Positions 1 through 11,734 are shown, counted from the first letter of the stretch. The stretch is 64,000 nucleotides of DNA from Crambe crambe (GCA_963924555.1 OZ004593.1:1674001-1738000); one strand, 5' to 3'. Notes: a model not told the origin generated them from the letters alone. Numbers and translations are program-made.

Positions 1-384
1 AAGTTGTTTTTAGTGTTGATACAATATTGTAGCAGTTCCCATTGCTGACTGGTTGGTTATTTCCACTAATTTTTTTAAAGTACTACTTACCTGATTATTA
101 TCAATTAATTTTCACATGTGAACTATACCACAATACAATTTAGTGAGCAACCGCAAAAGAAAAACTCAGTGACACCGCTTGCAACATCGGTAGTCAAGCG
201 AGACAGTGATTGTACCGGGAAATTCCGTATACTATTCCGTGTTCGCGGGCGTTTCACATCCATACGGAGTATCCATCCGGTGAAAATTAAAAAAATTTTG
301 TTATGGTAAAATTTATTATCTATGGCCTTTTGGCTCTTTATTGCGCAAATTTCAAAGCTATAGCTTTTATGACGCCTGAGGAAC
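1..384. other. non-coding flank of transposon
   Basis: No supported gene or RNA is visible. The stretch ends in the 9-bp sequence CTGAGGAAC (376-384), which is repeated exactly at 3600-3608. It is read here as the left target-site duplication of the adjoining element. Confidence 0.5.
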
Positions 385-744
385 GGGCGTGTATAAACTT
401 CGGACCGGACCGGACCAACGGACCGTGATCGATCTGCGTGCGCGGAGCGAGGCGGACCATGACGTCATGCCGATTTGCCAGCTGTTCTGTTTTTGCGCTA
501 AAATAAAGATTACTCCCTGTAACTAGCCTGGCTTAACTGCAATGAAGAACTGTTTTGAAGCAAAATACAAATCTTTAACCCCGCCTATCCTCCTAGGAAT
601 GCAAAATGTGGAGAAGTATAGTTATCTAGAATGATATCAGCAAAGGTAAATTTTTGTTTTGTGCTAAAACTGATAGCTATTTTATTTTTTTGGAAGTGAG
701 CTTGCTTAACTTCTTTTCATACCATACTTATTCTCTATATGACA

Positions 745-908
745 GGAAAGTGGATGGTTATCGCTGGTACCAGAATGGGACCAAATTGATTCGTAGCAGT
801 GATCCAAAATTTCAAAAATTATATTTTTCAATCGTTTTGCCCTCAGGAAGAGATCTGAGATTCAAGCATCATGCCTATTTCCTTTTGGATTCTACGAGAA
901 ATAGCTAA
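745..908 (+). pseudogene. exon-like fragment with WRKY/FLYWCH-like motif
   Basis: An open stretch following an AG acceptor (…tatgacag, ending at 746) reads VDGYRWYQNGTKLI and continues to a stop at 906-908. DGYRW followed by a Gly-x-Lys is reminiscent of the core of WRKY-GCM1-type DNA-binding zinc fingers (DGYRWRKYGQK). That superfamily includes the N-terminal fingers of many Mutator-like transposases. The zinc ligands are not evident, so this is at best a remnant. Its location inside an element with Mutator-type ends fits a decayed transposase exon. It could also be chance similarity. Confidence 0.35.
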
Positions 909-1749
909 CCAAGTTGTAATTCACTGCTATAAACTTTCCTCATGGACATTCCAAGTCTGGAAACCTCATACATGTCCCTCTGTTCTGACCAAACTTGCTT
1001 TTCTTTATCTACCAACTAATGTGTATGAGGTCCTTTGTCAAAGATTTGTCCCCTTTTGGAGTCTCCTTTATTGAGGTTCCTTTGCTCTTGCCATTCACTC
1101 ATACAATGCCCATACATATGTAGGTCAATGTTCTCACATACAAAAAATTTATAGTACCAATCAACAGAGGTGCACACTGGCGTCTAGCAATAGTAGACAC
1201 TACTAGATGATTGAAACAATCAAAACATACGTTATTATTACAACATTGAGTTTCATTGTCTGCTTTTCTGATTCAGAAATAATATTATCTAAGCAAGGGT
1301 AATCCCAATGTAGACTTCTCCAGTTGGAAGATGCTATGTCCAAAAGTGATTTATTAATTTATTCAAGTTATTTATTATTAGGATATACCTAAGCAAACAA
1401 ATGGTTATGACTGTTGTGTATTCACATACATGGTAAGAATACTTCATTTAATATCAATATAGCTAAAACTAGCCATTTTTTTTGTATATGCAAGATATCA
1501 CTGGTGTTTTTCAGTCAGGTCAGTGAATGATATAGCATTATGTTGTTTTTTATTATTTTTTGTTATTCCTTCCCTGCAGGAACACATAACTTGATTTTAG
1601 AGTTGAGAACAATCATTATTGACTAACTAAACTATAGCTATAGCTAACTAGCTAATATAGTTAATGTTCTAGAAAAGTTAATAGTGAACCAGATTGCAAT
1701 TGACACTATCAGACTAGCTAGCTACCAATATTTAGCTACGACTACCAAT

Positions 1750-2198
1750 ACAAGTGAATGCAAAAAATTTCTTCGAAATAAAAATGTGAAGTAGGGATGC
1801 TATTATAACTGCAGCTTCATTATGAAAACCAAGTACTGCAGCATCGAAGCAGTATGGCCCAAAAATCTAGCTGGAATATGTATTATAACTGCATGCAAGA
1901 GAGTGAACGTAGTGAAGTGACCCTTACCCATCATCAAGTACGAGATACTATTCCTACTTCACTCCCTTGGCCCTTGATCATGGGAGTGAAGTAGGAATAG
2001 TATCTTGTACTTGATGATGAGTAAGGGTCACTTCACTAAGTTCACTCTCTTGCATGCAGTTATAATACATATTCCAGCTAGATTTTTGGGCCATACTGCT
2101 TCGATGCTGCAGTACTTGGTTTTCATAATGAAGCTGCAGTTATAATAGCATCCCTACTTCACATTTTTATTTCGAAGAAATTTTTTGCATTCACTTGT
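1750..2198. repeat. long near-perfect palindrome (foldback/MITE)
   Basis: The left arm 1750-1966 and right arm 1982-2198 are reverse complements of equal length (217 bp each) with only a few mismatches, separated by 15 bp. Both arm tips read ACAAGTGAATGC / GCATTCACTTGT. Transcription through it would give a hairpin of about 217 bp. No target duplication was recognised at the tips. A diverged partial copy of the arm sequence lies near 2615-2690. It is nested in the larger transposon at 385-3599. Confidence 0.85.
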
Positions 2199-3203
2199 TT
2201 GCATTCTTTTTCTTTGTGATTATGAAAATTGATAGACACTAAAGGCTTCCTTGATTGAACTAAATTTATTTAATGATCAGTATTTCATTCTGTTCAGGGA
2301 GGAGAGTTTGAAGGATGATCATCTGCAGTGTAATGGAGTACTGAAAGGAGTGAACATTTTAAAAAGTGAACAGCATTAGCTAATTGTTACATATGTGATC
2401 ACTGAAATAATTATTGAGATGGTACGTATGTCTTGCTTGAGGGAGGAGTATGGGGAGTTTATGCATTTAGTGTAGTGATCATAATAGTGGATGCCATCAA
2501 ATGGCCACATCCTGTGCAGGTGTTATATGAGGAGAACTGCTATTAATTGCCCCACCCCTTTTATGAGGTAATATCGTGAAGATTTTTTTCATACGAGGCT
2601 GCAGCACATTATAGATAGCCCAGCTAGATTTTAGGCTATCCCTACTTAACCTTTTTATTTTTTACGCTCACTTGTTTCTATCCTTTTTCTTAGTGCTTGA
2701 AGTTGAATGAGGGAGGCTACAGTACAGTACTATACAAAGCCAGCTCTACATAAACCTCTTTTGTAGGTACATACAGTGTCTCTGGTTGAAGAATTTGTTT
2801 AGCTATTTAAGTTTTGTTGATATAAAACTTTACAGCAACAGCAATGTAAATGACATGTACACGGGATGGTGAAGTGAGCTGACCACACTACAGCCAAGTA
2901 CTGGCTATAATGCTACTATAGGATGAGCATCTGTACTGTAATTCAGCAAGGAGTGACTGGAACATCATCAGATAATGAATGAAGACCTTGGCTATAGCTA
3001 AACTTAAGCTTACGTGGCTCCGCCCATAAGCCCCGCCCCCTTAAATGGCGTAGAAAGATTAGCAGCTGTGTTCCGAGTGCTATCGAATAGTGAAGTAGAG
3101 CCTTAGTCAAAACTAATAGCAAAAGATCAGCCTCTAGGTGCCGCTCTAACAGATGGCCAAAGCAGAATTTTGATGACTATAGCCAGTAAGTCGGTACGTC
3201 GAT

Positions 3204-3247
3204 CTTATTATTATTATTATTATCCTTATTATTATTATTATTATTAT
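3204..3247. repeat. (TTA)n microsatellite
   Basis: About 14 TTA/ATT units with one interruption (CCT). It creates spurious Tyr- or Ile-rich reading frames on both strands. Confidence 0.9.
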
Positions 3248-3608
3248 AAAGAAAAAGAACGAAAAGTCAATTTTAGAACTCGTTTTTTTCTTATGTTGGC
3301 GAATGAATTTTTGGCTTTTGAACATTCTCCTCTCTTCTTTGTAGATATAATAATTCACTGTAGCCTTCTGAGAACCTGTAGAGTAAGGGTAGAAGAGAAA
3401 GAAGAGTTTTTAGTTTATACTGTCCTATGGACTTTGACCTGCCATCCCTACTTAGAGAGTGCTACCGCACTCTCTGATAAATAACACAATATTTAGCTCC
3501 AGACTATAACAGTTTACAGCATCGTGGTCCGTCTCGCTCCGCGCACGCAGATCGTACACGGTCCGTGGGTCCGGTCCGGTCCGAAGTTTATACACGCCCC
3601 TGAGGAAC

Positions 3609-4201
3609 AGCTCTTAGAAAGATCGAGGTAGCGTCCATTAGCGTTATTGTTTTTTCGAGAAAAGCTGACTAAGCAACGTGAACATTATTTCCGGACATGC
3701 CCGTGGACTATTAAATTGACGGTGGGTGGGGTTTCGAACTGTAGTTAGTAAGAAGCTAGTTTCTTGCCTTTTGGCTCGAGAAAGGTCCAACCAAAGCTCC
3801 GAGAAGAGAAGCAAGGTACCGAAGGTAGCGCAGATAGCTTAGTAAGTTCATATTCCCCAGCGCATAAGCTGGAAAGCCTGCCTAAAGTTCAATGAATTTC
3901 AGCCTGACTAGAATCTCCGTGCACGAAGCTTCAATGGCTGACTAGCTAACTTTAGTGCTTCATTTGAAGCCTTTGTACTTGTAGTCTGAGCTCCAAACTT
4001 CATCTGTGCTTTGTTGAAGGATCATAGTTGTCATTTATGCTTAAAAAAATTTTTAGCCAAATTTTGGCACTGCCAACTAAACGTGCTCATATCTGATAAT
4101 TGATTTTTGCACCGGACGGAGGGTTTTCCCAGAGCCGGTCACATATTATCTATGCTACATCACAGCTACTTCCGGGGTCGAGGTGAACGCGAATAGACTT
4201 T
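3609..4201. other. non-coding stretch
   Basis: No gene with supporting similarity or splice structure is seen. The sequence lies between the right end of the transposon and the first copy of the dispersed repeat. Confidence 0.4.
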
Positions 4202-4452
4202 AGTAGCAGTCCCACAAATTGTAGCTAGCTAACTTAAGCTCTTGCTCTTAGTGATCAGACATTTTAAATAATTCAGTCTAAAGTCTTGTTACCTTTTTAG
4301 ATGTCTTCTTTTCCTTTCAAAAAGTCTCTTCAAACCCACAGTATAGTATATAGCTAGCTAGCAGTTCAAATGATAGTGGTCATGTGATCACTCGAGATCA
4401 TGTGATCACTGGTGGTCATGTGATCATGATGATGTCATAACAATGATTATTC
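4202..4452. repeat. dispersed repeat copy 1 with triple TCATGTGA boxes
   Basis: This is one of three similar copies (others at about 26773-27022 and 29169-29430). Shared landmarks in order are AGTAGCAG..CCCAC, GTGATCAGAC, CTTTTAAATAA or similar, AAAAAGTCTCTTCAA, three closely spaced TCATGTGATCA boxes, and ATGATGATGTCATA. The TCATGTGA core is an E-box of the M-box type, which MITF/TFE proteins bind in other animals. Regulatory function is not shown by the sequence. Confidence 0.6.
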
Positions 4453-4557
4453 ATATTTAATGTCGGTCATAATAATTATAATGATAACATGTCTTATTCC
4501 TATAGTGAAGTAGTAGTATAGTTTGGAGATAGGTCCTGGGCTGGAGGTTTGTTTTGC

Positions 4558-6694
4558 CTTAGATAATTAGACTACGTACACAGGATTGGAAACAATTATT
4601 CGCGCGCGGACCATGCGCGTTGCGCCAAATTATTGCAGCTGTTTACAGTGTGTGGTTTGTTTCTCTAAGTGTGTGGCTTGTTAATGCTTGTATAGCTGGA
4701 GAAAACCTGATTTACAAGGTAAAATTGTGTTGTTATTGGCTAGCCAGTGCTAAGAGACCTAGCTATGATCTAGCTAGCTCTATCAGCTAGCTGGCTACTG
4801 CTAATTTACAGTGCTAGAGACCTAGCTAGCTAGCTATTAACTGAAGCTTACATGACCACTTCATTGAGCTTAATTGCTTTAACTATAGATCCTAGTGGAA
4901 TTATTGTCCAAGTTTTACAACAAATTGTGAAGACTAAGATGTTCTCTCATCCACACAATATTGCTGTTCGAGAAATTGCTACTGCAGCTCTTGAGTGGTG
5001 CACAAATCCTTCAAGCTATGAAATGTTGAATTGCTTCTAATAAAATTACTTGACCCTCATCCCTTAGAGAAAACACAACGAATTATGTGGGGGCAGTACC
5101 ATAAAATTAGAACCACCACAGAGTTTCAGAAAATCTGAAAAGACTTTTTTGTCAAGCTGGTATAGCAATCACCCCTCCTGTACTAGAAAATTACAGATGT
5201 GTTAGCTATTTGAACGAGTAATTCCTAATAACTGCCCTATTTCAAGTGACCTCAGCTCCGCCTCCCAGCATGATTATGAATGTGTAATTACTTACGAAGA
5301 GAGTAATGCATTGCGGTATGCAGCAGGGTACATCCCAAGGGCTCTGCACAAGAGATTAAAAAGTTCCTCTCACCCTTGAAAGAAAATTTGATATGTTATA
5401 TTGATGATTTGTTACTATGATGATGATGATGAAGAATCAGAGGATTGGATATAGACTTGGTCGATAGGAGATTACTCCACATTTCAAACTCCATGTATAG
5501 TTTCATGGTGGAGATGGAGAAAGAAGTTCAGAATCATTTGATAAAGCCCATTGATAACATTAAGAAAAATATTAAAGAAGGAATGTACAAAAATAGTCTG
5601 AAATTTCTGAGGATTGGGATGAAGAGGAGAGCAAGGTGATTGAAATGATAGTGGACCTTTGGATCACCACACGAGGCTTTGCTTTTGCTAGCTCAAAATG
5701 GCAAGTAGCTAAGAAATTGATCCAGAAAACCAAGGGCATAAGGAAGACTACTAAGACCCTCAATAGATTATCATAAAATTAATTATTATGTAGGTATTAT
5801 AATTTTATAATTATAAAGTTTCTACTGCTGATATACTAGCTTAATTTTGATGCTAAAGAGTGAACAAACTGCTGTGGAATTTGGGCATTTTGAAAGTTTC
5901 ACCAAGGTGAGGTTGGGCTCTTTCAATCTGACCCATTTAGATGGAAGTCTGTCCAGGGTGATTGAAAGATCACTGATACTAGAAGCAGGACTTGAAGATA
6001 ATGGCACCTTGAGAATGTTCTTACTTCCATGTTTTTTGACACACAGTTTGCTTTTTTTCCTCCTTGGCATAGCTGTACCTAATAAATCAATGTGGATAAG
6101 TTAGCATGTACATTAGCTATAATTTTGGTCACTGCAGCTTATGGGATTGATGCTATTCCAAACTGCAGCACTAACTTTATCAGTTAGCAAAATTTCATTG
6201 CTCATGCAACAGTGCCTTTTGTGTGAAAGAAAGCAAAAATATACACCTCCAAACACAGAAAAAGCCAGAAAGCATCAAAGATTCAGGACAAAAACATATA
6301 TTATGCACACCATTCCGTATGGCAAGCATCACTCAATAACATAAACTTCATTAAAAGGACACAGGAATTATGCCTTTGCAATGAAAGAAGAAAAAAACTT
6401 TATCCGTTGCTAAGGTGATAAAAATCTTCATGGAAAACTATTTTATGAGCAAACTAACTATACTTAAGAAACACATTTCACATCCCTGGAACATACTCTG
6501 TAAAGTAGCCCTTTATTTGATGCTAAAACTCACCAGTTATTCTCCTTTCATGAAAAGTATACTCGAGAAACAAGGAATAAATTTCCAATTTTCCTTCGCG
6601 CATAGCAACACGGATAGTCCGCGACGATTTGTATTAGCATAATGGGCGCACGTGAGCTGTTTCCAATCCTGTGTACGTAGTCTAATTATCTAAG
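4558..6694. mobile_element. DNA transposon with 37-bp TIRs, inserted in a duplicated unit
   Basis: The ends are 37-bp inverted repeats beginning CTTAGATAATTAGACTACG (4558-4594, mirrored at 6658-6694). The element is flanked by GTTTTGC at 4551-4557 and 6695-6701. The second tandem unit at about 7284-7300 has the uninterrupted site with a single GTTTTGC. Element boundaries and target duplication (7 bp, or 5 bp TTTTG if a further C/G is counted in the ends) are therefore directly visible. The interior holds decayed coding fragments on the plus strand. The superfamily is not assigned. Confidence 0.8.
4852..5775 (+). pseudogene. decayed transposon-encoded protein
   Basis: Successive short reading frames, shifted relative to each other, give one interrupted protein. 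It starts MTTSLSLIALTIDPSG (4852), continues KLLDPHPLEKTQRIMW (about 5045), then ALRYAAGYIPRALHK (about 5308), DIDLVDRRLLHISNSMYSF (about 5448), and ends near WITTRGFAFASSKW (about 5665) before TAA at 5773. The block resembles a class of uncharacterised, high-copy hypothetical proteins I associate with sponge and cnidarian genomes. At least three frameshifts or stops show it is dead. A minus-strand frame at 5822-6070 (starting MPRRKKSKLCVKKH) could be an exon of a second element gene but is unsupported. Confidence 0.55.
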
Positions 6695-7180
6695 GTTTTG
6701 CTAATTGGAGCTAATAACCCTCAATAGGCAATTAACAGTAATTGTACCCAATTAGCTAATAAGCATCTTGACTTCTGTCTTCCTTTGGGGGAAAAAGGAT
6801 AAGGGGGACCCCAAACAGGGGTCCCCTTCCGGTCCAGGACCTGGTCACATCTGACGTGCTTCTGCCAGATGGACAGCAGTTGGCAATTCCTGTAGAGAAA
6901 AACAATGCAAAATAACCTGTTCTCTCCTTGGCATCATTACTCTTATGCATACCTTATGGCTATACACCTGTATGGAGTGGGTGGGAGGGTAGCTTTCGAC
7001 TCCTGCTTGCTTTGAAAGGGAAAAAACTGCTGTTTGACGAATTCGCGCATGCTTATTGAATACCTAGTATTCCACGTGCTTTTCTAGTGCGCATGCGCCA
7101 TTTTCCCGTCTGCCCTAAACCCCAGCCCACTTTTGGACCTTCCCTCCATTAACTCCATTTAATGACTACATTAACTTTCA

Positions 7181-7768
7181 TTTAATGTCGGTCATAATAA
7201 TTATAATGATAACATGTCAATGTTACTCTTATTCCTATAGTGAAGTAGTAGTATAGTTTGGAGATAGGTCCTGGGCTGGGGTTTTGTTTTGCTAACTGGA
7301 GCTAATAACCCTCAATAGGCAATTAACAGTAATTGTACCCAAGCTAATAAGCATTAATAACGTCTTGACTTTCTGTCTTCCTTTGGGGGAAAAGGATAGG
7401 GGGCCCCGAGCAGGGGTCCCCTTCCGGTCCAGGACCTGGTCACATCTGACTTGCTTCTGCCAGATGGATAGCAGTTGGCAATTCCTGTAGAGAAAGAACT
7501 CTGCAATGCAAAATAACATGTTCTCTCCCTGGCAGCATTACTCTTATGCATACCTTATGGCTATTTACCTGTATGGAGTGGGTGGGAGGGTAGCTTTCGA
7601 CTCCTGCTTGCTTTGAAAGGAAAAAACTGCTGTTTGACGAAGTTGCGCATGCTTATTGAATACCTAGTATTCCACGTGCTTCTCTAGTGCGCATGCGCCC
7701 TTCTCCCATCTGCCCTAAACCCCAGCCACTTTTGGACCTTCCCTCCATTAACTCCATTTAATGACTAC
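7181..7768. repeat. tandem duplication, unit 2 (empty site)
   Basis: This is the second unit of the tandem duplication, lacking the transposon found in unit 1. It contains the intact pre-insertion sequence around 7284-7300. No gene is recognised. Confidence 0.8.
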
Positions 7769-7983
7769 CATCATTATTTTTCAAAACCACAAAATCCACG
7801 AAAATATCGTGCCTATACGGTATGTTCAAAATAGCTATCCGGATGCATACCGTGTTCTTAGTTTTTACTCTATTTCCTTTTAACCCCGTGTTTACAGGCA
7901 TAAGACAGAAAATAATATTTTTAGAATGACCAAGTGCCAAAATTTCAAGGTTATTATTTGGCAATGCTTATTTGCTGCTCCAG

Positions 7984-10900
7984 GTTCCTGTCAGTCTCCT
8001 TCGTGCTTCCCGTATCTTCACATTTGAACCGCCTCTAGGAGTGAAGGCCAACCTCATCCGTACCTTCAGCACGGTGCCTGCAGCCCGCATGTGCAAAGAG
8101 CCCCATGAGCGTGCCCGTCTGTACTTCCTGCTAGCGTGGTTCCACGTCATCATCCAGGAGAGGCTGAGGTATGCCCCCCAGGGATGGACCAAGAAATACG
8201 AGTTTAATGAGTCTGATCTCAAGATGGCCTGCGATACACTGGACACTTGGCTGGAGAGTGTTGCACAGGTGAGGGGAAAATGGAACGTGTCAAGAGTTTT
8301 TAGGTTGGGGGCAAGGGGGGCATTTATACCCCCTCCCCCATTTATATGTTGTTGTTGTTGTTGTTGTTGTTTTATAAATCCCCACCACTGCTCATGTCCT
8401 TTTCTTTCAACTTTACTTGATTGTAATTTCACCATAGGGACGTACCAATCTCCCCCCAGACAAGGTTCCATGGAGCGCCATGCGTACCCTCCTCTCACAG
8501 TGCATCTATGGAGGACGCATAGACAATGACTTTGACCAGTGACTGCTCAACTCATTTGTGAACCGTCTCTTCACCGTCAAGAGCTTTGAGGCCGAATTCC
8601 CCCTCATGACTAACATTGATGGACACTTTGGCAAGAGGATCAACATGCCTGAGGGAATCAGGTGGGTGGAACGCTTATGATCCTCAATATCGAGTCCTAA
8701 CCCTGAGATAGTAAAATGTCCACACTAGCTATATATAGTTTCGATCGATCTTGGATAAGATGATGTGCTTCAGCAGGACTAATAATGGTTTATTTCTTTC
8801 TCACAGGCGAGAGCAGTTTTTGCAGTGGGTGGAGAAGTTGCCCGAAAACCAAACCCCTTCATGGCTTGGCTTACCAAATAATGCAGAAATGGTTCTTCTG
8901 ACCAACAAAGGTTTGATTTTGTGCCACCCATATATACTGCTTCCATTATTCTTAATTACGCTTCTAATAATATTATGGATTGTCTAACTCTTTCCTGCAG
9001 GAACGGCAATGATTGCTCATCTGCTCAAGATGCAGAGTCTAGAAGATGACGACGAGTTCTTTTCCACTGTTTCCACTATCATAGCCACCTCACCAACGTC
9101 AGTACTATATCTTACTATACTCTCACACTCACCATATGACATTACTGTCCAATGTACAATAGAGCATGCAGCACTTCACTAGTTTTTTTGTTTTTTTTCT
9201 CCCTTAGTGTGGGTTCCCCTGGCAAGGGCAAGCTACAACATGATGGACGTCCTGCCTGGATGAGAACACTTCATACCACTGCTTTAGACTGGCTCTCCAT
9301 GATACCTGAGGTTAGTAATTGTTTCCCTGTCTATCAATCTGTTAATCATTTTGCTGACTATAGAATCTAGATGTGTTGAGGAGAACTGCTGAGAATATCA
9401 AGGACCCTCTCTTCCGTTTCTTTGAAAGAGAAGTAAATTTGTAATATTTTGACCATTCCTTCTCCCTTACCTCCACTCCCCGCCCCTTTCTCTCTCCTCC
9501 CCCACCCCCTCTGTCGACCCACACAGGTGAATACTGGTCATCGTCTGCTGACCACTGTGAGAGGGGACCTAAAGGATGTGGTGCAGGTGTGTGAGGCCAA
9601 GAAGAAACAAACCAACTACCTCAGGTCACTCATCAGTGACTTGGCCAAAGGTATGGAAAAATAAGTTTGATGATTGACATATGGTGGGAAGTTGTCACAC
9701 ATATACTAGCAAACCAAACCTCTCCTGAATTATTTCAATGCCATGAAATCCTTACGAATTTTCCTTTTTGTGTTTTAGGTATTATTCCAAAGAGCTGGCG
9801 ACGTTATACTGTGCCATCAGGTTTGACTGTCATCCAGTGGGTCACAGACTTCAGCGAGCGCATCAAACAACTCCAGTCCACCTCCAAGAAGGTTGCAACT
9901 GGTAGCTCCAAGGTCCTCAAGGTGAGCTTAAAGAAGATGCCTGTGCTGTTTCAGTCCAGTGAGGATTAGAACTCTTTTGAAAAGATCCATGAGAAGAGTT
10001 GATCTGCCATATTATGATATGGTCTTTAAATAGATACATTCCTAAGTGCAATGGGATATATTATGCCAATAATTATGATGTCAGACCAATGCAAATCTTG
10101 ATCAGACATTTGACCTTTTGACCCGGTAAATGGCCTATGGCAGACTGTTATAATCCTCACTGCAGTCATGACCACAGTGAAATGATCCCACCTCTATATT
10201 ACGCAAATGTGTAAATTGGTATCTATTGTGTCAGTAGTTATGTGTGGTCTATTGCATTTACTGAGCTAGCTAGAACCTGCATCACATACTCGTTACAAGT
10301 GAGGCTATGGTATTATGATTAATGATTTGTCTTTCACAGAATGTGAACATCTGGTTGGGTGGTCTGTTCACCACTGAGGCCTATATAACTGCTACTAGAC
10401 AGTATGTGGCTCAAGCTAACAACTGGTCACTGGAGGAACTCTATTTGGATGTAAGAACACATTAATGTTCAGGCTCATTTTCTTGCTAAAATTGTACGAG
10501 AGAAATTGATAATGTGTGGAGGACCTACTTCAAATAAGGTGATAGAAATGAAATATTTTTGCTTATCTTCATAGATTGCAGTTGACACTAAAGGACCTGT
10601 TGATGACTGCAGCTTTGGAGTAACAGGTCTGTATATATGTACAGAAAGGACCGTAAATACTTATTGTGAGGGCCCAATATTCAACGGGTCAGTTGTGGGT
10701 ATTACAATACAAGTTGATCATGGGAAAGTTAATCTTTGAGTGTTCATAACTAGTCACCTATTAGCTAGCTCTGGACTTGCATATTGTCATTATGGCTATA
10801 TAAAGAGCTTACTGTTATGCTCACAATAGAAACCGATGGGGAAGGAAATGACTCTAAGTTAAGATTGTGTTAATCTTAGAATGGGTCCTTTAAAGATATT

Positions 10901-11537
10901 GGTGTGCTCTATAAGGAATTTTGCATATACTCTAGGTCTGAAGCTTCAGGGAGCAGAGTGCACTAAGAACATTCTTTCTCTCTCTGATACCATCCTGACT
11001 GAGCTCCCTCTCTCCAGCCTCAAGTGGGTCAGGTAAGGAGTGTGACATTTCATTCTGATTGATACTTAACACACTTTTCCCCATCACTTGTGTAGGGTTG
11101 ATCCTGTCAATATGCACAAAATGGCCGAAGGGAAGGTATGTTGACCATTATTGTAATGTTTAACTATACAGTGGGACCTCTGAATAATGGACACTTGTAG
11201 GAGCCAACTTTTATCCTTTGTAGAGAGAGGTTATCCTTTTGCAGAGGTTATTTTGTATGTAGTAAGGTCCTTTGTTGAGAGGTTTATCTTCGGAGTATTT
11301 AGTTCCACTATGCTATGCACAGAACTACAAAGAAGATTCTTGTATACAGGCATCATTATGTATCATGCACTTCTGAACTTCTTTCTTGTCTCTCTCTAGG
11401 TGACCTTGCCTGTGTACCTCAACAGCCATCGTGCTGAGCTGCTCTTCACATTGGACTTCAAAGCAGAAGGGGTGACTTCATCCTCTGACCACTCCTACTA
11501 TGAAAGAGGTGTGGCTATTCTCTGCTCTCCTTTGTAA
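7984..11537 (+). CDS. DYNC1H1: cytoplasmic dynein 1 heavy chain, C-terminal 528 codons (in-frame TGA)
   Basis: Force-generating heavy chain of the minus-end microtubule motor; only the C-terminal part (late AAA ring and C-terminal domain) is in view. Thirteen exons with GT-AG junctions and consistent phases: 7984-8268, 8438-8661, 8807-8910, 9001-9097, 9208-9310, 9364-9432, 9527-9650, 9779-9921, 10340-10450, 10575-10626, 10936-11032, 11096-11135, 11400-11537. Landmarks shared with animal DYNC1H1 include [79 protein letters not shown] and the terminal YERGVAILC. Codon 130 of this stretch (8540-8542) is TGA where the family has Arg (FDQRLLN), a CGA-to-TGA change. No upstream dynein exon is seen in the preceding 8 kb. 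It is either a truncated recent pseudogene, or a live gene with a variant/assembly error and a very long intron. Family identification is secure; functional status is not. Confidence 0.88.
8347..8371. repeat. (TTG)n microsatellite in dynein intron
   Basis: About eight TTG units in the first visible dynein intron. Confidence 0.9.
11169..11311. mobile_element. MITE with CAGTGGAACCTC-type ends (copy in dynein intron 12)
   Basis: Begins TA-CAGTGGGACCTCTG and ends near AGTTCCACTATG, with internal GAGAGAGGTTATCC and TTGTTGAGAGGTTTATC motifs. It matches the better preserved element at 54825-54977 in an RPS5 intron. The TA dinucleotide next to CAGTGG fits a Tc1/mariner-pogo-type MITE. The same element is present in the duplicated dynein intron (about 16935-17078), so it predates the segmental duplication. 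Confidence 0.6.
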
Positions 11538-11734
11538 ACTGTTGACTATTTGGAACTTTTGTAGATGTTAGAACACTATAATAACATAAAATTTAATATG
11601 TAGTTATTTTAATTAGCTATAACAAAATTTGGACAATAAAATAGGTTGGTATCATGCATGAAAAAATTTGTGCTTTTTTTTCAATTTCTACTACATGTAG
11701 GGAGAGCAAGGACTGGGTCATTATACTAGATATC

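Larger units (their letters stand above)
385..3599. mobile_element. Mutator-like (MULE-type) DNA transposon, probably non-autonomous
   Basis: The two ends are inverted repeats of roughly 76-80 bp. The left end starts GGGCGTGTATAAACTTCGG (385) and continues into a GGACCGGACC / GCGCGGAGCGAG GC-rich block. The right end (about 3523-3599) is its reverse complement with a few mismatches. The element is flanked by identical 9-bp direct repeats CTGAGGAAC at 376-384 and 3600-3608. Long terminal inverted repeats with a 9-bp target duplication are the hallmark of Mutator-like elements. No long transposase ORF is present, so the copy is probably non-autonomous. One exon-like piece near 745-905 carries a WRKY/FLYWCH-like string. 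The interior also holds a large palindrome (1750-2198) and a TTA microsatellite. Superfamily assignment is inference from ends and duplication length. Confidence 0.75.
4456..7168. repeat. tandem duplication, unit 1 (split by a transposon)
   Basis: Unit 1 consists of 4456-4557 plus 6702-7168 and is closely similar to unit 2 at 7181-7768. Landmarks are TTTAATGTCGGTCATAATAA, GGAGATAGGTCCTGGGCTGG, GAGCTAATAACCCTCAATAG and TCCAGGACCTGGTCACATCT. Unit 1 is interrupted by the element at 4558-6694. No gene is recognised in the unit. The short minus-strand frames shared by both units have no family resemblance. Confidence 0.8.

Noticed and set aside
3146..3484. Tyr-rich and Ile-rich ORFs around 3.2 kb
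   Set aside because: Produced by a TTA microsatellite on both strands.
4852..5040. 62-codon ORF as an independent small gene
   Set aside because: It continues, with frame changes, into the decayed transposon protein.
7968..8498. 176-codon minus-strand ORF
   Set aside because: Antisense shadow of two dynein exons and an intron; the plus strand matches dynein unambiguously.
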